Source: Takakia lepidozioides (lineage: Eukaryota; Streptophyta; Takakiopsida; Takakiales; Takakiaceae). From it: a stretch of 64,000 nt of DNA. Within the stretch, counting starts at the first letter, position 1; each line of letters opens with the position of its first letter. The DNA lies in assembly GCA_030704615.1 (NCBI GenBank), contig CM060732.1, forward strand, positions 1,610,001-1,674,000. The letters run 5' to 3'. Below, piece by piece: positions 1 through 11,156 of the stretch. The notes beneath the pieces were generated by a model. It did no database searches. It was given only the letters and a program-made list of their open reading frames with translations, and was not told the origin of the DNA. The position numbers and the translations under genes are program-made.

Positions 1-870
1 TTAAGAAAATCAGAAAAAATACCTCCCCTATGGGAAATCATGTGGGGAATCCAAAGATACCCTTGGTGCCTAAAGATGCCCTTGGGAACCCTATGGGAAC
101 CCAATGAGAACCGAGGACCACCTGGGAACTGTTCCCTGCCGCGGGGAACTGCCGCGGCCTTATCAGATGAATGAATCTCGCTGAGAACTCATCTCTGCCA
201 CTACATTTGTTAGTCCAGAACATGCATGCGTAAATAATAAAATAACCACTGGTGGGTCCAAGCCAGATTTCACCCCCTTACATTATTTTAAGGCACTAGT
301 GCGCTTTCCCTCCGTGAAAAAAATCATCCTCTACCTTGGGCTCTGACACAAAGGCTCACTGTAGCCGAGTTTTTAGGACAGAGTACTTTCTCTCCTCCCT
401 TGTCTCTTGAGGTCTCCGCCTCTAGCTCACTACCCTAGGCCCGCTTGGCTCCCTCTTGGGGTCCTAAGAACACTCCCCTCCAAGGCTACGTCCTCCCAAA
501 ATCCTAGATTTTATCTACCACTGGCGCCTTAGATAATGGCTCCTAACCCTTAGAGGGGTATAAATTGAATCTAATAGCTAAAGGTAAGAATACCCCCCTT
601 TAAGGGAATTTGCAGACGCATTGCCCGCTGGGTAAAACGCCCCCGCCACGTGGCGGGGCACAGATCCGCGCGTAGCGGTCCAAATCGTGGACCGCTGCGG
701 TTAACGCCAGCGTTCGCCGATCCATCTCAACTTTTGATTATCCAGCGGGTAAAGACCCGCGCCTTGCTCACACGCTTCAGGGCCTCACGCTTGTGCCACG
801 CGGCTGATGTATTTGATCTCAGTACGACTTAAGGTCAGCGCTGGGGCCCCGCACCCATACGTCGTGGCTA
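1..870 (-). mobile_element. Diverged LTR remnant
   Basis: This stretch has no credible ORF. Its order of motifs resembles the LTR at 4070-5879: a block of short 'gggaac' repeats, a sequence like 'gtaaataat...ggtgggtcc' (near 230-260), a run ending in a C-rich tract near 590, then GC-rich palindromic words such as CCGCCACGTGGCGG. The similarity is recognisable but weak, so this is an older or different copy of the same LTR family. The left edge is cut by the window and the right edge is fixed only loosely, where homology to the inverted repeat at 29467 begins (877). Orientation is inferred from the LTR at 4070. Confidence 0.45.
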
Positions 871-876
871 GACCAC

Positions 877-3800
877 GGCTGCCTCCACGCTTTTAGTAAT
901 CGAGTCCTTACTCTCTAGGCGCAGCACCCGGGCTCCTCTCGGGCTGCTCGCGACTTTGGGATAGCTGCTGTCAAGCGAAATTAGCCCGCCCAACCCCAAG
1001 ACAAAAAATACAATCCACCCTCCCCTAGGCCTCCATGGCTTGCTAGTGGGGGGGGGGGGGGGGGGGATTAGCACATAGAGGCCTTATAGTGGCCTTATAT
1101 CATAGATCCAACCTACTGGCCTGCTTTGCCAGAGCTGGCTATATTTCAAATTAGTAATCAAATACAAAGATTCATTCTTCCAACAATTCAAATACAAGCC
1201 TCTATTGGTGCCCTTACCAATAGACTATGGGGGTCTTCCCCCTTGTCACTTCTAGACATGAAATAATGGGACTCCACAATGCACTCTCTTCTTTTGAAGA
1301 GTCTAAATCAGATTTTCAACTTCAAGCTTTGCTTGGAAAATAAATGAATCACATACACAAATGGTCAAATGGTAAGATGGGATCAACCTTTCTATGCGAG
1401 AGTGCTTGGGAAGCTCTATCAACTCAAGTAATGGTACTCTATGCGGCCTTCACTTGGGCTCTCGTCCATAAGTCCATACCAGCCCCTCGTACTCGTCCTC
1501 AAGTCACTTTCATCCACATGAAATTGCCGTCTTCCTTCACAAATGAAAATGGCTCAAAGGCCCACAAGCTAGGCCACTTGCCTTAGCTTACAAGAATCAT
1601 ACCTAACTATGGAGCTTCAAGCTCCACTCCCTAGGATCTAGCCCCTCCTCAAGCCAAAAGCTAGCAAGCACTACAACAACAAGCAAGAGGAAACTAAGCA
1701 AATGAGCTAGATGAGAATAATAGAAGCCTTGTCCCCTCTTTTCTACTGTTGTTGTGCCTAATAGTTTAAGGGAAAATATTTATTAAACTATTATTTCCTA
1801 GAAGGATCTATAATATACTATTCCATATGGATGAAAAGTCTTAGAGGCAAATGAAAGTTGTCTTTCATCCATCCAGCTCCTCAAGACGAATTCCAGGATT
1901 TTTCATCTATCCAAGAAGTAGAAATGCAAATAATAGGCCTTGTGAGTGCCGTCGACTCAATAATTTGGCCCCACTGCTAATCAGCTCCATAAATCACCAA
2001 ACTTGGTGACAAACTACAATTATATACCCCGTATCAGACTGTAAATTCTCATCTCCATCGTTGGTAAAAAGTTGCGCTTCTCGCCATTCGTCGTATTTTC
2101 GCTACACACATATTTTGTGGTATATTTGGAAATCAATCCCTGGTGATGGCTCTGGGTCTTTGACCCTGCCACTGAGTCATAGGTTGTCCGGAGTCCCCTC
2201 CAGTTGTCCCGCACCACTAACAAGTCCACACTTTGCCGTTGAAGTCGCCCTGACCTGCTGTCATTCCGATGCGGCCAATTGCTTTGTTGCGATATTTCAT
2301 CGCTATACATGTCGTTTCCACCAATTGCCAAGCTCCTCACCGTGTGTTCCTACTGGACTTGAAAGGCGGGAAAAAAGAGAGATCGCAATCTGGGACTTGA
2401 ACAGTCGTCCTGTATTGTTTGAACAGGATTAACTCGTCGTTTCTAGTACCGAATTGGCAGCCTAATATGCTGTCGATGCAGCTTCCTACGGTCATCTTAA
2501 CGCCAGAGTTCCACTCCATGGTCGTCGCAAAACACTGTCTAATTTCCTACGTGCTTTACCAACGATTTCCAGACAACTAACAAACTAACCTGTTTTGGCA
2601 GTACAATGCCGAAACCGCTTGTCTTATGATAAAAAACGAGCTGAAAAGAAAAGTGTACCAATATATGCATCTACATATATGGCGACCAATGGGGAACACT
2701 CGTCCCGAGTGTAAGAGAATCCATGATCTCTGGTTCGTAAAAATCCCCCTACTAAAGTATCCCTGATATCCCTTGGAGTCAACGACTCCCTTGAGTAAAG
2801 ATAAGACTAATTCCCCTCAGGTTCTTCCTCCTCGGAGAGAGTTCGAGTCTTCCGGGAGAGAGGAGGAAATAAAAAACAAAGCCAAAAAAATGTTTCAAAA
2901 CCACCCAGCTCGCCCTCTCCGGAGAGAGTTGGAGTTCCCAGCTAAAAAATACTCTAAAACCGCCATCCTCCCCCACCGGACTGGGTTCGAATCCCCTAGA
3001 TGATGTAAGAGAGATATGCGCGGTGCAAATTGATAATTCTACTCTAAAATAGCCTTGGAATGACTTTGGTTCTACCCTACTTGACATGGCTTGCAGGGAC
3101 CTCTCATGGATGTGCACAGCCCGTGATAAATCGATCACTGTGAACTACGACCTCGACTCGAATCCGGAAGGGTCTAGAAGCTCCTAAACAAGATGCTTCT
3201 GGGAGTCTCAATTCTTGGCTCCCACAACAACAGAAAAGATTGGATACCCGAGGACCCTACCCATGAAATAAACGCACCATTCCTAACTACAATCTAACTT
3301 GATTCATGACTCGCAGGGACCTCTCATGGATTTCGCAGAGCTCATGATGAAATTCTTGACCTAAGAAACGATTGGATCCATTCTGCACCTCAGAGGACCA
3401 TACTCTGGAACAATGTAACATTCTATCTAAAAAGGTCACAGACCCTTATGGGTTTTCCTATGCCTGACGCCCTTCACTCATGTGAGGGGAGCAGCAACCA
3501 CTGCTCTACAAGTCACCTTTTACCCCCTCACCGCTTTTGACTTTTCTCTCTCTACGAGGAATGTTGCAGCGGGGTAAGGTGAAAATAACAAAAGGTTTAA
3601 GGTTAAGAATCCCCGTGCGGGAAGTCGTTGTGCTCCATGCAGGAAGCATCAGTATACTGCAGAATGCTTGATACATCAAGCATTGACTTTTTCTCGAGAT
3701 ATGCTTTGAGCAGACACAGATAGACTTTGTGATAAAAAAAACAAATGATGATCGACAGTGTGCATTGAACAAGAGTGCATATATTAGCCAACCCATTGTT

Positions 3801-4069
3801 CTCATTCCTGCACCTGTGGTTCTCCACAGAAGAAAAGAAACTCACAACACGTGATTAGTAACGAAGATGTATGAAGTCTTCTACTTGGCAATTGGATGGT
3901 CATAGCTTTCATAGCTTATGCCATATCAGACGGATTCTAATTCTACAAGGTGGATTAGATTACTGCACGCTATGTGCCCCGCATCCCAAGGCCTGTCCTT
4001 GTGGATTCCAATAACTACCCGAAAATTCACTCTGGAGAACAAACCACCTCTGTAATGCAACTGCATTGT
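877..4069. repeat. 3' non-coding interior of an old LTR element; left arm of a large inverted repeat
   Basis: No conserved domain is visible in any frame. The whole stretch recurs in inverted orientation at 26276-29467 with few differences. Parts of it (about 1650-4069) resemble 6540-8120, 35430-37010 and 37010-37400, which lie beyond the pol stop of the gypsy element. I therefore read it as the long non-coding 3' interior of a related element. It contains a run of about 19 G at 1047-1066 and the T-arm-like triplet at 2815-3003. It ends where the LTR at 4070 begins, so that LTR appears to have inserted into it. The short ORFs here (for example 2020-2340) are accidental; they are not kept between copies. 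Confidence 0.6.
2815..3003. repeat. Triplicated tRNA T-arm-like motif
   Basis: Three related segments follow each other. Each is a short hairpin-like stretch followed by a T-arm-like word: GAGAGTTCGAGTCTTCC (about 2836), GAGAGTTGGAGTTCCC (about 2925) and CTGGGTTCGAATCCCC (about 2980). They are separated by A-rich DNA ending in 'aaaacc(a/g)cc'. The third matches the classical GGTTCGAATCC T-loop consensus. No acceptor stem, D-arm or anticodon arm can be assembled around it. The block recurs at 7772-7960, 27290-27480 (inverted) and 36660-36845. It may derive from a tRNA or a tRNA-like SINE. Confidence 0.4.
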
Positions 4070-5879
4070 TGACGAGCCCTGGTCGCGCACGGCCAGGGTG
4101 ACGGCATACTAGCCTAGGGGATCGTGGCAAGTTGCGGTGTAGGTTGGGCTCAACGAACCGCCTACCCGGTTGCGGTAAGTGCAGGGGTCCGTGGCAGCTA
4201 TGGACGGATCTAGATAGTCCAACTTCCTACCGGCAAAGCAAAGCTTAACAACTCTACTTCACAGGGCGATTTACATTTCCTAGTCCTACGTTTTGTTTAT
4301 GGGTTTTCTACGTCTTTAATCGTAATTGCGTTCCAAGTCTTTGTTTATTACTACTTCCTACATGTCTGGACTCCCAACACGCTTATAGTCGGGACGAACC
4401 TTCAAATCCCTTCACAAAACGAATCCCGAGCCCAGGGAGACGGGGATCATCTATCTCCTGCCCACTGCCCCCCCCCCTAAATCCTGAGGTGGATGAGTGT
4501 CCTACCTCCTAGAAAGGGACCGGATCCGCTTTCCCAAGTCAATCTTTCCTGCTTAGAGCGATCCCAAAATGCAACCTCAATGGTCAGTCCATCGGGTGAA
4601 TGATAACAATTCAAACCTCTAGGTAATTCTCGAGATCTAATAACAATGGCCGTTCCTTGGCCCAAGCCCCCCCCCAGCGGCCGGGTACTTGACTTCAAAT
4701 ATCCTCGGTGGCAGGGGACGATACCGCCCTTAAAACTTACGTTTCGAAATTAAGGGGGTCCGGATAAAATCCCTTAATAAAGACGAATTACCCTGCTAAA
4801 CAATAAAGACAAATCATTAAAATATTCCTACAAATACATGAAATTCGTAGAAATAGTCGTAGGATGCTCGAGCTAACTAAATTACCCTCAAGGTACCAGG
4901 GGAACGCCCTGGGAATGCCCCTTTATGCCGAGAGCGTTAGGGAACCGCTCTCCACTTGGGAGCGCCCCTAAATTCCTACACCAAACCACTCAAGAACTCA
5001 TTAGCAACTTAAACCATCACCGGGCCAGGATGAATGAAATCTGTCGCCCGTCAGTTTCTCATCTGCTCGCCACCCTGATGTGTAAATAATGATTAAACAT
5101 TCAGTGGGTCCCAGGGTCCATTCCCTGCGCCTCTTCCACCTACTTCCAATATAATCTGATTAATTTATGCAGGCAACCAACCTAGAACGAAGTTGAAACA
5201 TGTCATCTTCTACCTTGTGAAACCCCACCAAGGATTCTCTCATCCTTGTCTCTGGGCTCACTCTCTCTTCCTGTGGCATCTACCCGTGAGCCGTGCTTTC
5301 ACAAACCCCGGAATACATATCAAACTGATGGCCTCGCTGGGTGGTTCCAACCATTTCTTATCCTTCGCTAAAACACGCCCTTATTCTCATGCAAGAAGAA
5401 TACCATGAATAATGCACAAAAAATCAAGGGCATAAGGAGAAAACCCCCCTTAAAATACCCGATCCAGGGACCAACAGTCCCTGGCGGGGTCCGTCGAATT
5501 ACCCAGCGGTTAAGATTGATACCCCGCGGCCAACGCTACATGGTGCGACGTGGCTGGCCGCCGCCGGCGCGGGTCCAGCCGTTAATAGGCGGGCTCCGTC
5601 GTCTCTGCCGCTCGTGTCGTACCTGCGCGGGCCCAACTATGGTGCCTGGTGCTGCCACGCAGGGCACCAGCGAGCGTACTTTGCTCCAGGGGTCAACTCC
5701 CCCCACGGGGGCAGGCTGCGCCATCCGTGGTAGATGCGCCACTCCATGGCGATTTTAGGCAACCTCCTTGGTTGACCTCCAACCCAAAGGCGCCTAAGGC
5801 GCCGGCACTTAAGTGCTGGGCTCTGCCCTTTTTGGCAACCCTTTACAAAATAGCTTAACCACTTATAAGTTAGTTAGCA
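4070..5879 (-). mobile_element. Ty3/gypsy LTR (about 1.8 kb), minus orientation
   Basis: The stretch begins TG (TGACGAGCCCTGG) and ends CA at 5878-5879. Its first kilobase is almost the same as 55260-56262, which lies next to the primer-binding site of the minus-strand gypsy element, so this is the same LTR. No primer-binding site lies to its left, so the left neighbour is flanking DNA. The DNA to its right matches the gypsy 3' interior. It is therefore best read as the 3' LTR of the gypsy copy on this side of the segmental duplication. The right edge is inferred from the TG/CA rule and a purine-rich tract (minus strand) just inside it. Confidence 0.65.
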
Positions 5880-8260
5880 ACGTCTCCCATGGTCCTCTAT
5901 GGCCAGGGGGCTTATGAATCATAGATATGATCTTAATAATATGGAAATTTTGGCGATAGCTTCGCCGTCTCATGCAATATGGCCGTCGCCACTAAGCTAG
6001 AAAGGGAAATTTGACAAGAGCTTCGCCACTTCATGCAAGCTCGCCCTCTCCTTAAACATAATAATAGACATCTACCCTCACTTCCATGACGTAATTGGGT
6101 TAGATTCCTAAGGCCCTGTCTCCTGGGGCTTCACACCTGTGCTCTTCACACATGTACATAGCGATGCACACACATCCTCTTTGAAAGAGGTTTAGTTTTT
6201 ATAGATTTTTAGCAAACAATGCTTATAAGGTCCTTTCCTTGGACAAAGCTTGAACAGCAAATGAAATGAATGAATTCAAAGGTCAAGAATGTATAGTAAG
6301 TCACCCTCTGAAACAAGTGGTGCTTGGGATGCACTAAATCGCTCGGTAGAATGGTACTCAAGTTTGGTCCTCCTCCGGCACTCCTACTCGTCCTCAAGTC
6401 TCCCACTCCATGGAGCGCTTCCTCTACTTCTTGCCGTCAAATGGCCACAAGGCCTTGAGCTAGGACTATCATTCTCTCAATATGCTTGCTTCTAATACTA
6501 GAGAGCCACAAGCTCAACTCTCTAGGAACTAGCTCCCTCAAGCTCAAAACTAACTACACAAACAAGAGGCCAAAACAAGGAAATGAGACTAGATTGAAGA
6601 ACAAGAAGAGCCTGCTCTTCTTTTATTGTGTTTTTGGGGCCTCTTAAACTAGTGAAGGATAGTCTTAAACTATGATTTCCTACATGCATCTATAATTTTA
6701 AAACGATAGAACACCATAAAATAATAACCACGGATGGAAAACCTTGGTGTTAATAATAAATCTGGTTTTTCATCCATCCAATGGATGACCAGTTGGCACT
6801 AGGTTGTCTTTTCATCCCTCCAGCTTGCAGGTCGAATTTCTAGATTGCATCCATTGGATGAACTAGAATTCCATTTAATCGCCTTTCGCAACTGCCTCCG
6901 GTGTGATAATTCGATGTTATCTCTCATCACCTCCAAAAATCCTCAAACTTAGTGACAAATTATAATTACACACCTTGTAGCTGCCCACAAAATCTCAAGG
7001 GAATCGGGGAAGAAAAGCCACACCTTTGGTTGGTTTCCATGGTTTCACCATACAGGCAGTCTGTCGCGTCCTGGCAGTAAAAATACTGGTGGTGCCCCCA
7101 GGGGGTCTTTGGCCCTGCCACTGGGTCACAGATCATCTGGAGTTTCCTCCTACACACTTTGCATCGCTGAGGAGTTCAAAACTTCGTCCGGAAGCTCCTT
7201 CACCCATCGTTTGCTCCGATGCAGCACTTGTTTTGTCGCGATATTTCATCGCTGTACAGATTGTTTCCTCCAATTGCCAAGACTCCTCGCCACGTGCTCC
7301 TACTGGACTTGAAAGGCGGGAGAATACAAAGATCGCAATCCGGGACTGAAACAGTCGTCATGAATTGTTTCGAACAAGTGCATGTTGTCGTTACTGGTAC
7401 CGAATTGGCAGCCTAACTCGCTGTCGATGCAGCTCCCTACGGTCATTTTGACGCCAGAGCTCCTCCATGGTCGTCTCAGACATAATCTAAATCCCTACGT
7501 GCTTTACCAGCAATTCCCAGATAACTCACAAACTGCCCTGCTTTGGCAATACAATGCCTAAACTGTCTGCCTTAAGATAAAAAACGATCTGAAAAGAAAT
7601 ATGTACCAATATATGCATCTACATATATGACGACCAATGGGGAACACTTGCCCCGAGTGTAAAAGAACTCAAAATCTCTGGTTCGCACAATCCCCCTACT
7701 AGGGTATCACTGATATCCCTTGGAGTCAACGACTCTCTTAAGTGACATGAAAAAGATGAAGAGTAATTTCCCTTCGGCTCTCCCTCTTCGGAGAGAGTTC
7801 AAGTCTTCCGGGAGAGAGGAGGGAAAAATAAAATAAAATGCCAAAAAATACTTCAAAACCACCCGACTCACCCTCTTCGGAGAGAGTTGGAGTTCCCAGA
7901 TAAAAAATACTTCAAAACCGCCATTCTCCCCCACCGGACTGGGTTCGAATCCCCTAGATGATGCAAGAAAGATATGCGCGGTGCAATTTGATAATCCTAT
8001 TCTAACACAGCCTTGGAAAGACTTTGGTTCTAAATGTTAGGGCCTCGACTCGAGCTCGGACGGGCCTAAATGCCCCTAAACAGGAAGCATCTGGGAGGGC
8101 TAAAGAGCAGCTCCCGCGTCAACGGAAAAGATTGGATACATTCTGAACCTCAGAGGACCACACTCTGGTAACTATCTTCATGACTCGCAGGATCGCAGAG
8201 TTCATGGTGAGACATCTGAAAGATTGGATACTTTCTGAACCTCAGAGGACTACACTCTGG
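5880..8260. repeat. Gypsy 3' non-coding interior; first copy of a direct duplication
   Basis: From 5987 to about 8120 this is a near-identical direct copy of 34878-37010. It has no domain-bearing ORF. The many 60-110 codon frames are shared only because the DNA is duplicated. It holds the second T-arm-like triplet (7772-7960). In the 34878 copy the same DNA continues into the 3' end of gypsy pol, so it belongs to the 3' untranslated interior of that element. Positions 8120-8260 carry two degenerate copies of 'ggatacattctgaacctcagaggac' type words. Confidence 0.6.
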
Positions 8261-8261
8261 T

Positions 8262-8423
8262 AATAGACGGACCAACACATGTCATTACAAAGGGTAGAAA
8301 TAAATCGTAAAAGTCAAATATAAAAAAAAATTACTTGGGTAAACGTCCAGATTCGACGTGACGTGACGGCCGAGGTGACGTCTGACGTGTCCGGGCCATG
8401 TCACGTCAGGAATGATAACTAGG
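8262..8423 (-). mobile_element. hAT terminal region, CCTAG-type end (inverted copy)
   Basis: This is the reverse complement of 38324-38475. It ends in TGATAACTAGG at 8413-8423, the same terminus that begins the insertion at 38324. The next bases, TTCTCCAT (8424-8431), are the complement of the target duplication ATGGAGAA. The terminus is thus still attached to its gypsy integrase target, but the block is flipped relative to the palindrome array that follows at 9245. This shows an inversion after the insertion. Confidence 0.75.
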
Positions 8424-8742
8424 TTCTCCATCAATTATCGCAAGGCTACCCCTTATCACCCTCAGACAAGTGGTCAAGTAGAGCGCGCCAATCAAACCTT
8501 GTGCAACATCCTCTCCAAAACAATTAGGGAGCACAAGCGGGACTGGGACACCAAGTTGATCTCAGCTTTGTGGGCGTTTAGCACTACACATAAGGTAACC
8601 ATTCGACACACCCCATTTTCATTGGTTTACGGGGTGAAGTCCATTATGCCATTGAAACAGAGATTCCCTCATTGCGACTGGCTATCACTGAGAGATTGGC
8701 AACATCCGAGTCCCTGAAAGAACGACTCGAGATGCTGGAGGG
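8424..8742 (+). pseudogene. Gypsy integrase C-terminal fragment
   Basis: The plus-strand frame starting near 8424 reads through YHPQTSGQVERANQTL, the region holding the catalytic Glu of retroviral-type integrases, and on to PFSLVYGV. It matches the minus-strand ORF at 37715-38323 with scattered substitutions. It stops at about 8742, where sequence related to 37200 joins after a deletion. It lacks the GPY/F region and everything upstream, so it is a relic. Confidence 0.8.
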
Positions 8743-9184
8743 ATGAAAATCACGTGTTGTGAGTTTCTCTATTTTTCTTCACCAAGTGAAGAACCACAGG
8801 TGCAGGAATGGGAACAATGGGATGGCTAATATATGCACTCTTGTTCAATGCACACTGTCGATCATTTTTTGTCTTCTATCACAGAATATATCTGTGTTTG
8901 CTCAAAGCATATCTCGAGAAAAAGTAAGTGCTCCCTGCATCAAGCACTCCGCAGTAAACTGATGTTCCCTGCATGGGCACAGCGACTTTCTGCACGGGGA
9001 TTCTAACCTTAAACCTTTTGTCATTTTCACCTTGCCCCGCTGCAGCACTCCTCGAAGAGAGAGAAAAGTCAGAAGCAGTGAGGGGGTAAAATGTGAGTTG
9101 TAGAGCAGTGGTTGCTGCTCCCCTCACATGAGTGAAGGATGTTCAGCATAGGAAAACCCAGAAGGGCCTGTGACCTTTTTAGCA
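8742..9184. repeat. Inverted piece of the gypsy 3' interior
   Basis: This segment is the reverse complement of 37010-37200 and continues with DNA related to 26690-26870 and to the reverse complement of 3430-3600. The junction at 8742 removes about 0.8 kb relative to 37200-37990. At 9185 the sequence returns to direct orientation, matching 38479 onward. No gene is visible. Confidence 0.6.
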
Positions 9185-9244
9185 TAGGTGTAAAACAGAC
9201 GTGACCAATTATTAAAATTTATTAATTTATTTTAAAAGAATACG

Positions 9245-10780
9245 TCCGCCCATATTAGCGGACGCTTAAAAGTTATTATTTTTTAAATCAAGCGACCACC
9301 CATATTGGGGGTCGCTTGTAATTTAATATTTTGTTAAATTAAGCGACCGCCTATATTGGCGGTTGCCGGCAATTTATGAAGTTTTAAATGGAGCGACCGC
9401 CCATATTGGCCGTTGCTTGCAATTTATTATATTTTAAATTAAGCGACAGCCTATATTGGCGGTCGCTTGAAAATTACTAGTTTTAAAATTACGACCCCGC
9501 CCAGATTGGCAGTCGCTCGTAGTTTAAAAAATACAGCGACCGCCATTCGCCGGCCGTCACATATTTTTATTTTTATTCTAAATTGAAGCGACTGCCAAAC
9601 CGTCGCTTCTTAAATTTTTTTTTTAAATGCAGCGATCGCCAAATGACGATCGCTCGTTTTGTTTTTTGAAATTTAGCGGCCGCCATTTAGCGGCAGTGGC
9701 TCTTTTTTTTAAGAAATTTAAATGAAGCGACTGCAACTATGGCAGTCGTTTTTTTTAAAAAAAATATAGGAAGCAACCGCCAATACGGCGATCGCTCTTT
9801 TTTGTTTTTTTTAAATAATAAAGCAAACGCCAGTGCGGCGGTCGTTTTTTTAAAAAAAATGAAGCACCGCCACTACGGTGGTCGCTCATTTTCGTTTACT
9901 TATTTTAAAAATGAAGCGACCGCCATATGGGGGTCGCTCTTTTTCGCTTTTTAAAAAACTGAAGCGACCACCAATACGGCGGTCGCTCCTTTAAATTTTA
10001 TTTTATTTAATAATAATTAAATAGTTAAATTTTAAAATAAGATTTTTTAATTAAAAAAGATGAAGCGACCGCCATACGGCGGTCGCTCTTCTTCGCTTTT
10101 TAAGAAAGTGAAGCGACCGCCAATAAAGCGGTCGTTCCTTTAATTTATTTTTGATTAAAATTTAAAAAAAATTAAAAAATTAAGTTTTTTATTTCTTAAA
10201 AAAATGAAGCGACCGCCCGATGGCGGTCGCTCTTTTTCGCTTTTTAAAAAACTAAAGCGACCGCCAATACAGCGGTCGCTCCTACAAGATTTTTTCTTAA
10301 AAACAAAACATTAATATTTTAAAAAATGAAGTTTTTCTAAAGAAAAAAATGAAGCAACCGACCTACGGCGGTCGCTCTTCTTCACTTCTTAAGAAACTGA
10401 AGCGACCGCCAATTCGGCGGCCGCTCGTTTACGTTTTGTTGTTCAATTTTCTTTAAAAAATAATAATAATAAATGAAGCGACCGCCCTATGGCTGTCTCT
10501 CTTTTTCATTTAAAAAAAAAATGAAGCGACCGCCACTACGGCGGTCGCTCTGTTAAGTTTTTCTAAAATGTGAAGCGACCATCCTATGGCGGTCGTTTTT
10601 TTTTTTTTTTTTAAATGAAGCGACCGCCAATACGGCATTCGCTCTTTTAGGTATTTGTTTTAAATGAAACGACCACCATATGGTGGTCGCTCTTTTTGGT
10701 ATTTATAAACCGCCCAATAGCAATCGCTCTTTTTTGTTTTTAAAAAAAAATGAAGCGACCGCCTATACGACAACGACACG
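9245..10780. repeat. Array of GC-rich palindromes in AT-rich spacers (hAT subterminal)
   Basis: Roughly two dozen units follow each other. Each is an imperfect palindrome with arms AGCGACCGCC and GGCGGTCGCT around a 3-7 base centre, separated by 20-45 bases of A/T-runs. Unit spacing is irregular, usually 55-80 bases. The arms vary mainly at CpG-type positions, as expected if they are methylated. The array lies just inside the CCTAG-type hAT terminus and matches 38530-40250 unit by unit. Open frames inside it are fixed by the repeat and are not genes. Confidence 0.9.
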
Positions 10781-10789
10781 TTAGTTCCG

Positions 10790-11156
10790 AAAATTTTGCT
10801 ACTTATGAACATGAAGCGGCTTCCGCTACGTGATGCTCCAGCCTCCTGGAGCAGCTCACACGTGTAGTCGTCTACCTTGCAAAGTCTTGGCGACCACTGC
10901 CTCCACCAAGCAGTTGATAGAGTCTTCGGAAAGCTCCATGGTCGTCGTTGTCATGTTCAACTGTCGGGGTTTCGGGCACTTTTTGGCCATGTGCAATTAA
11001 AGCACACCCCATCAAAGGTCGCCTTCTGCCCGCTATGTGCCATCGCACCTATTTTTCCTTTCGGAGCACCGGGTGCCGCCCTGGCATGCGAAGGCCCTCC
11101 CTTTGATCTCCAATTGTCATTGCCGTCGTATGGCTTATCCCAACAGGTCTAGGAGT
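10790..11156 (-). pseudogene. CCHC zinc-knuckle ORF relic (first copy, broken)
   Basis: This is the copy of 40260-40625. The knuckle readable in the other copy is destroyed here by a small rearrangement around 10970-11000, where the text between the Cys codons is altered. What remains on the minus strand is a Gly/Ala/Lys-rich frame (Trp-Arg-Ser-Lys-Gly-Gly-Pro upstream of the knuckle). It lies between the palindrome array and the 120-bp repeats. Confidence 0.45.

Noticed and set aside
1047-1066. Run of about 19 G as a G-quadruplex or regulatory site
   Set aside because: The inverted copy (29279) has only about 13 C. Homopolymer length is easily changed by slippage or sequencing error.
2970-3003. 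tRNA gene ending in GGTTCGAATCCC
   Set aside because: No acceptor stem, D-arm or anticodon loop can be built on either strand. Only the T-arm-like word is present.
9245-10780. CRISPR-like pattern of palindromic repeats and spacers
   Set aside because: Spacers are A/T runs that resemble each other, unit length is irregular, arms vary, and there are no cas genes. The context is a plant transposon.
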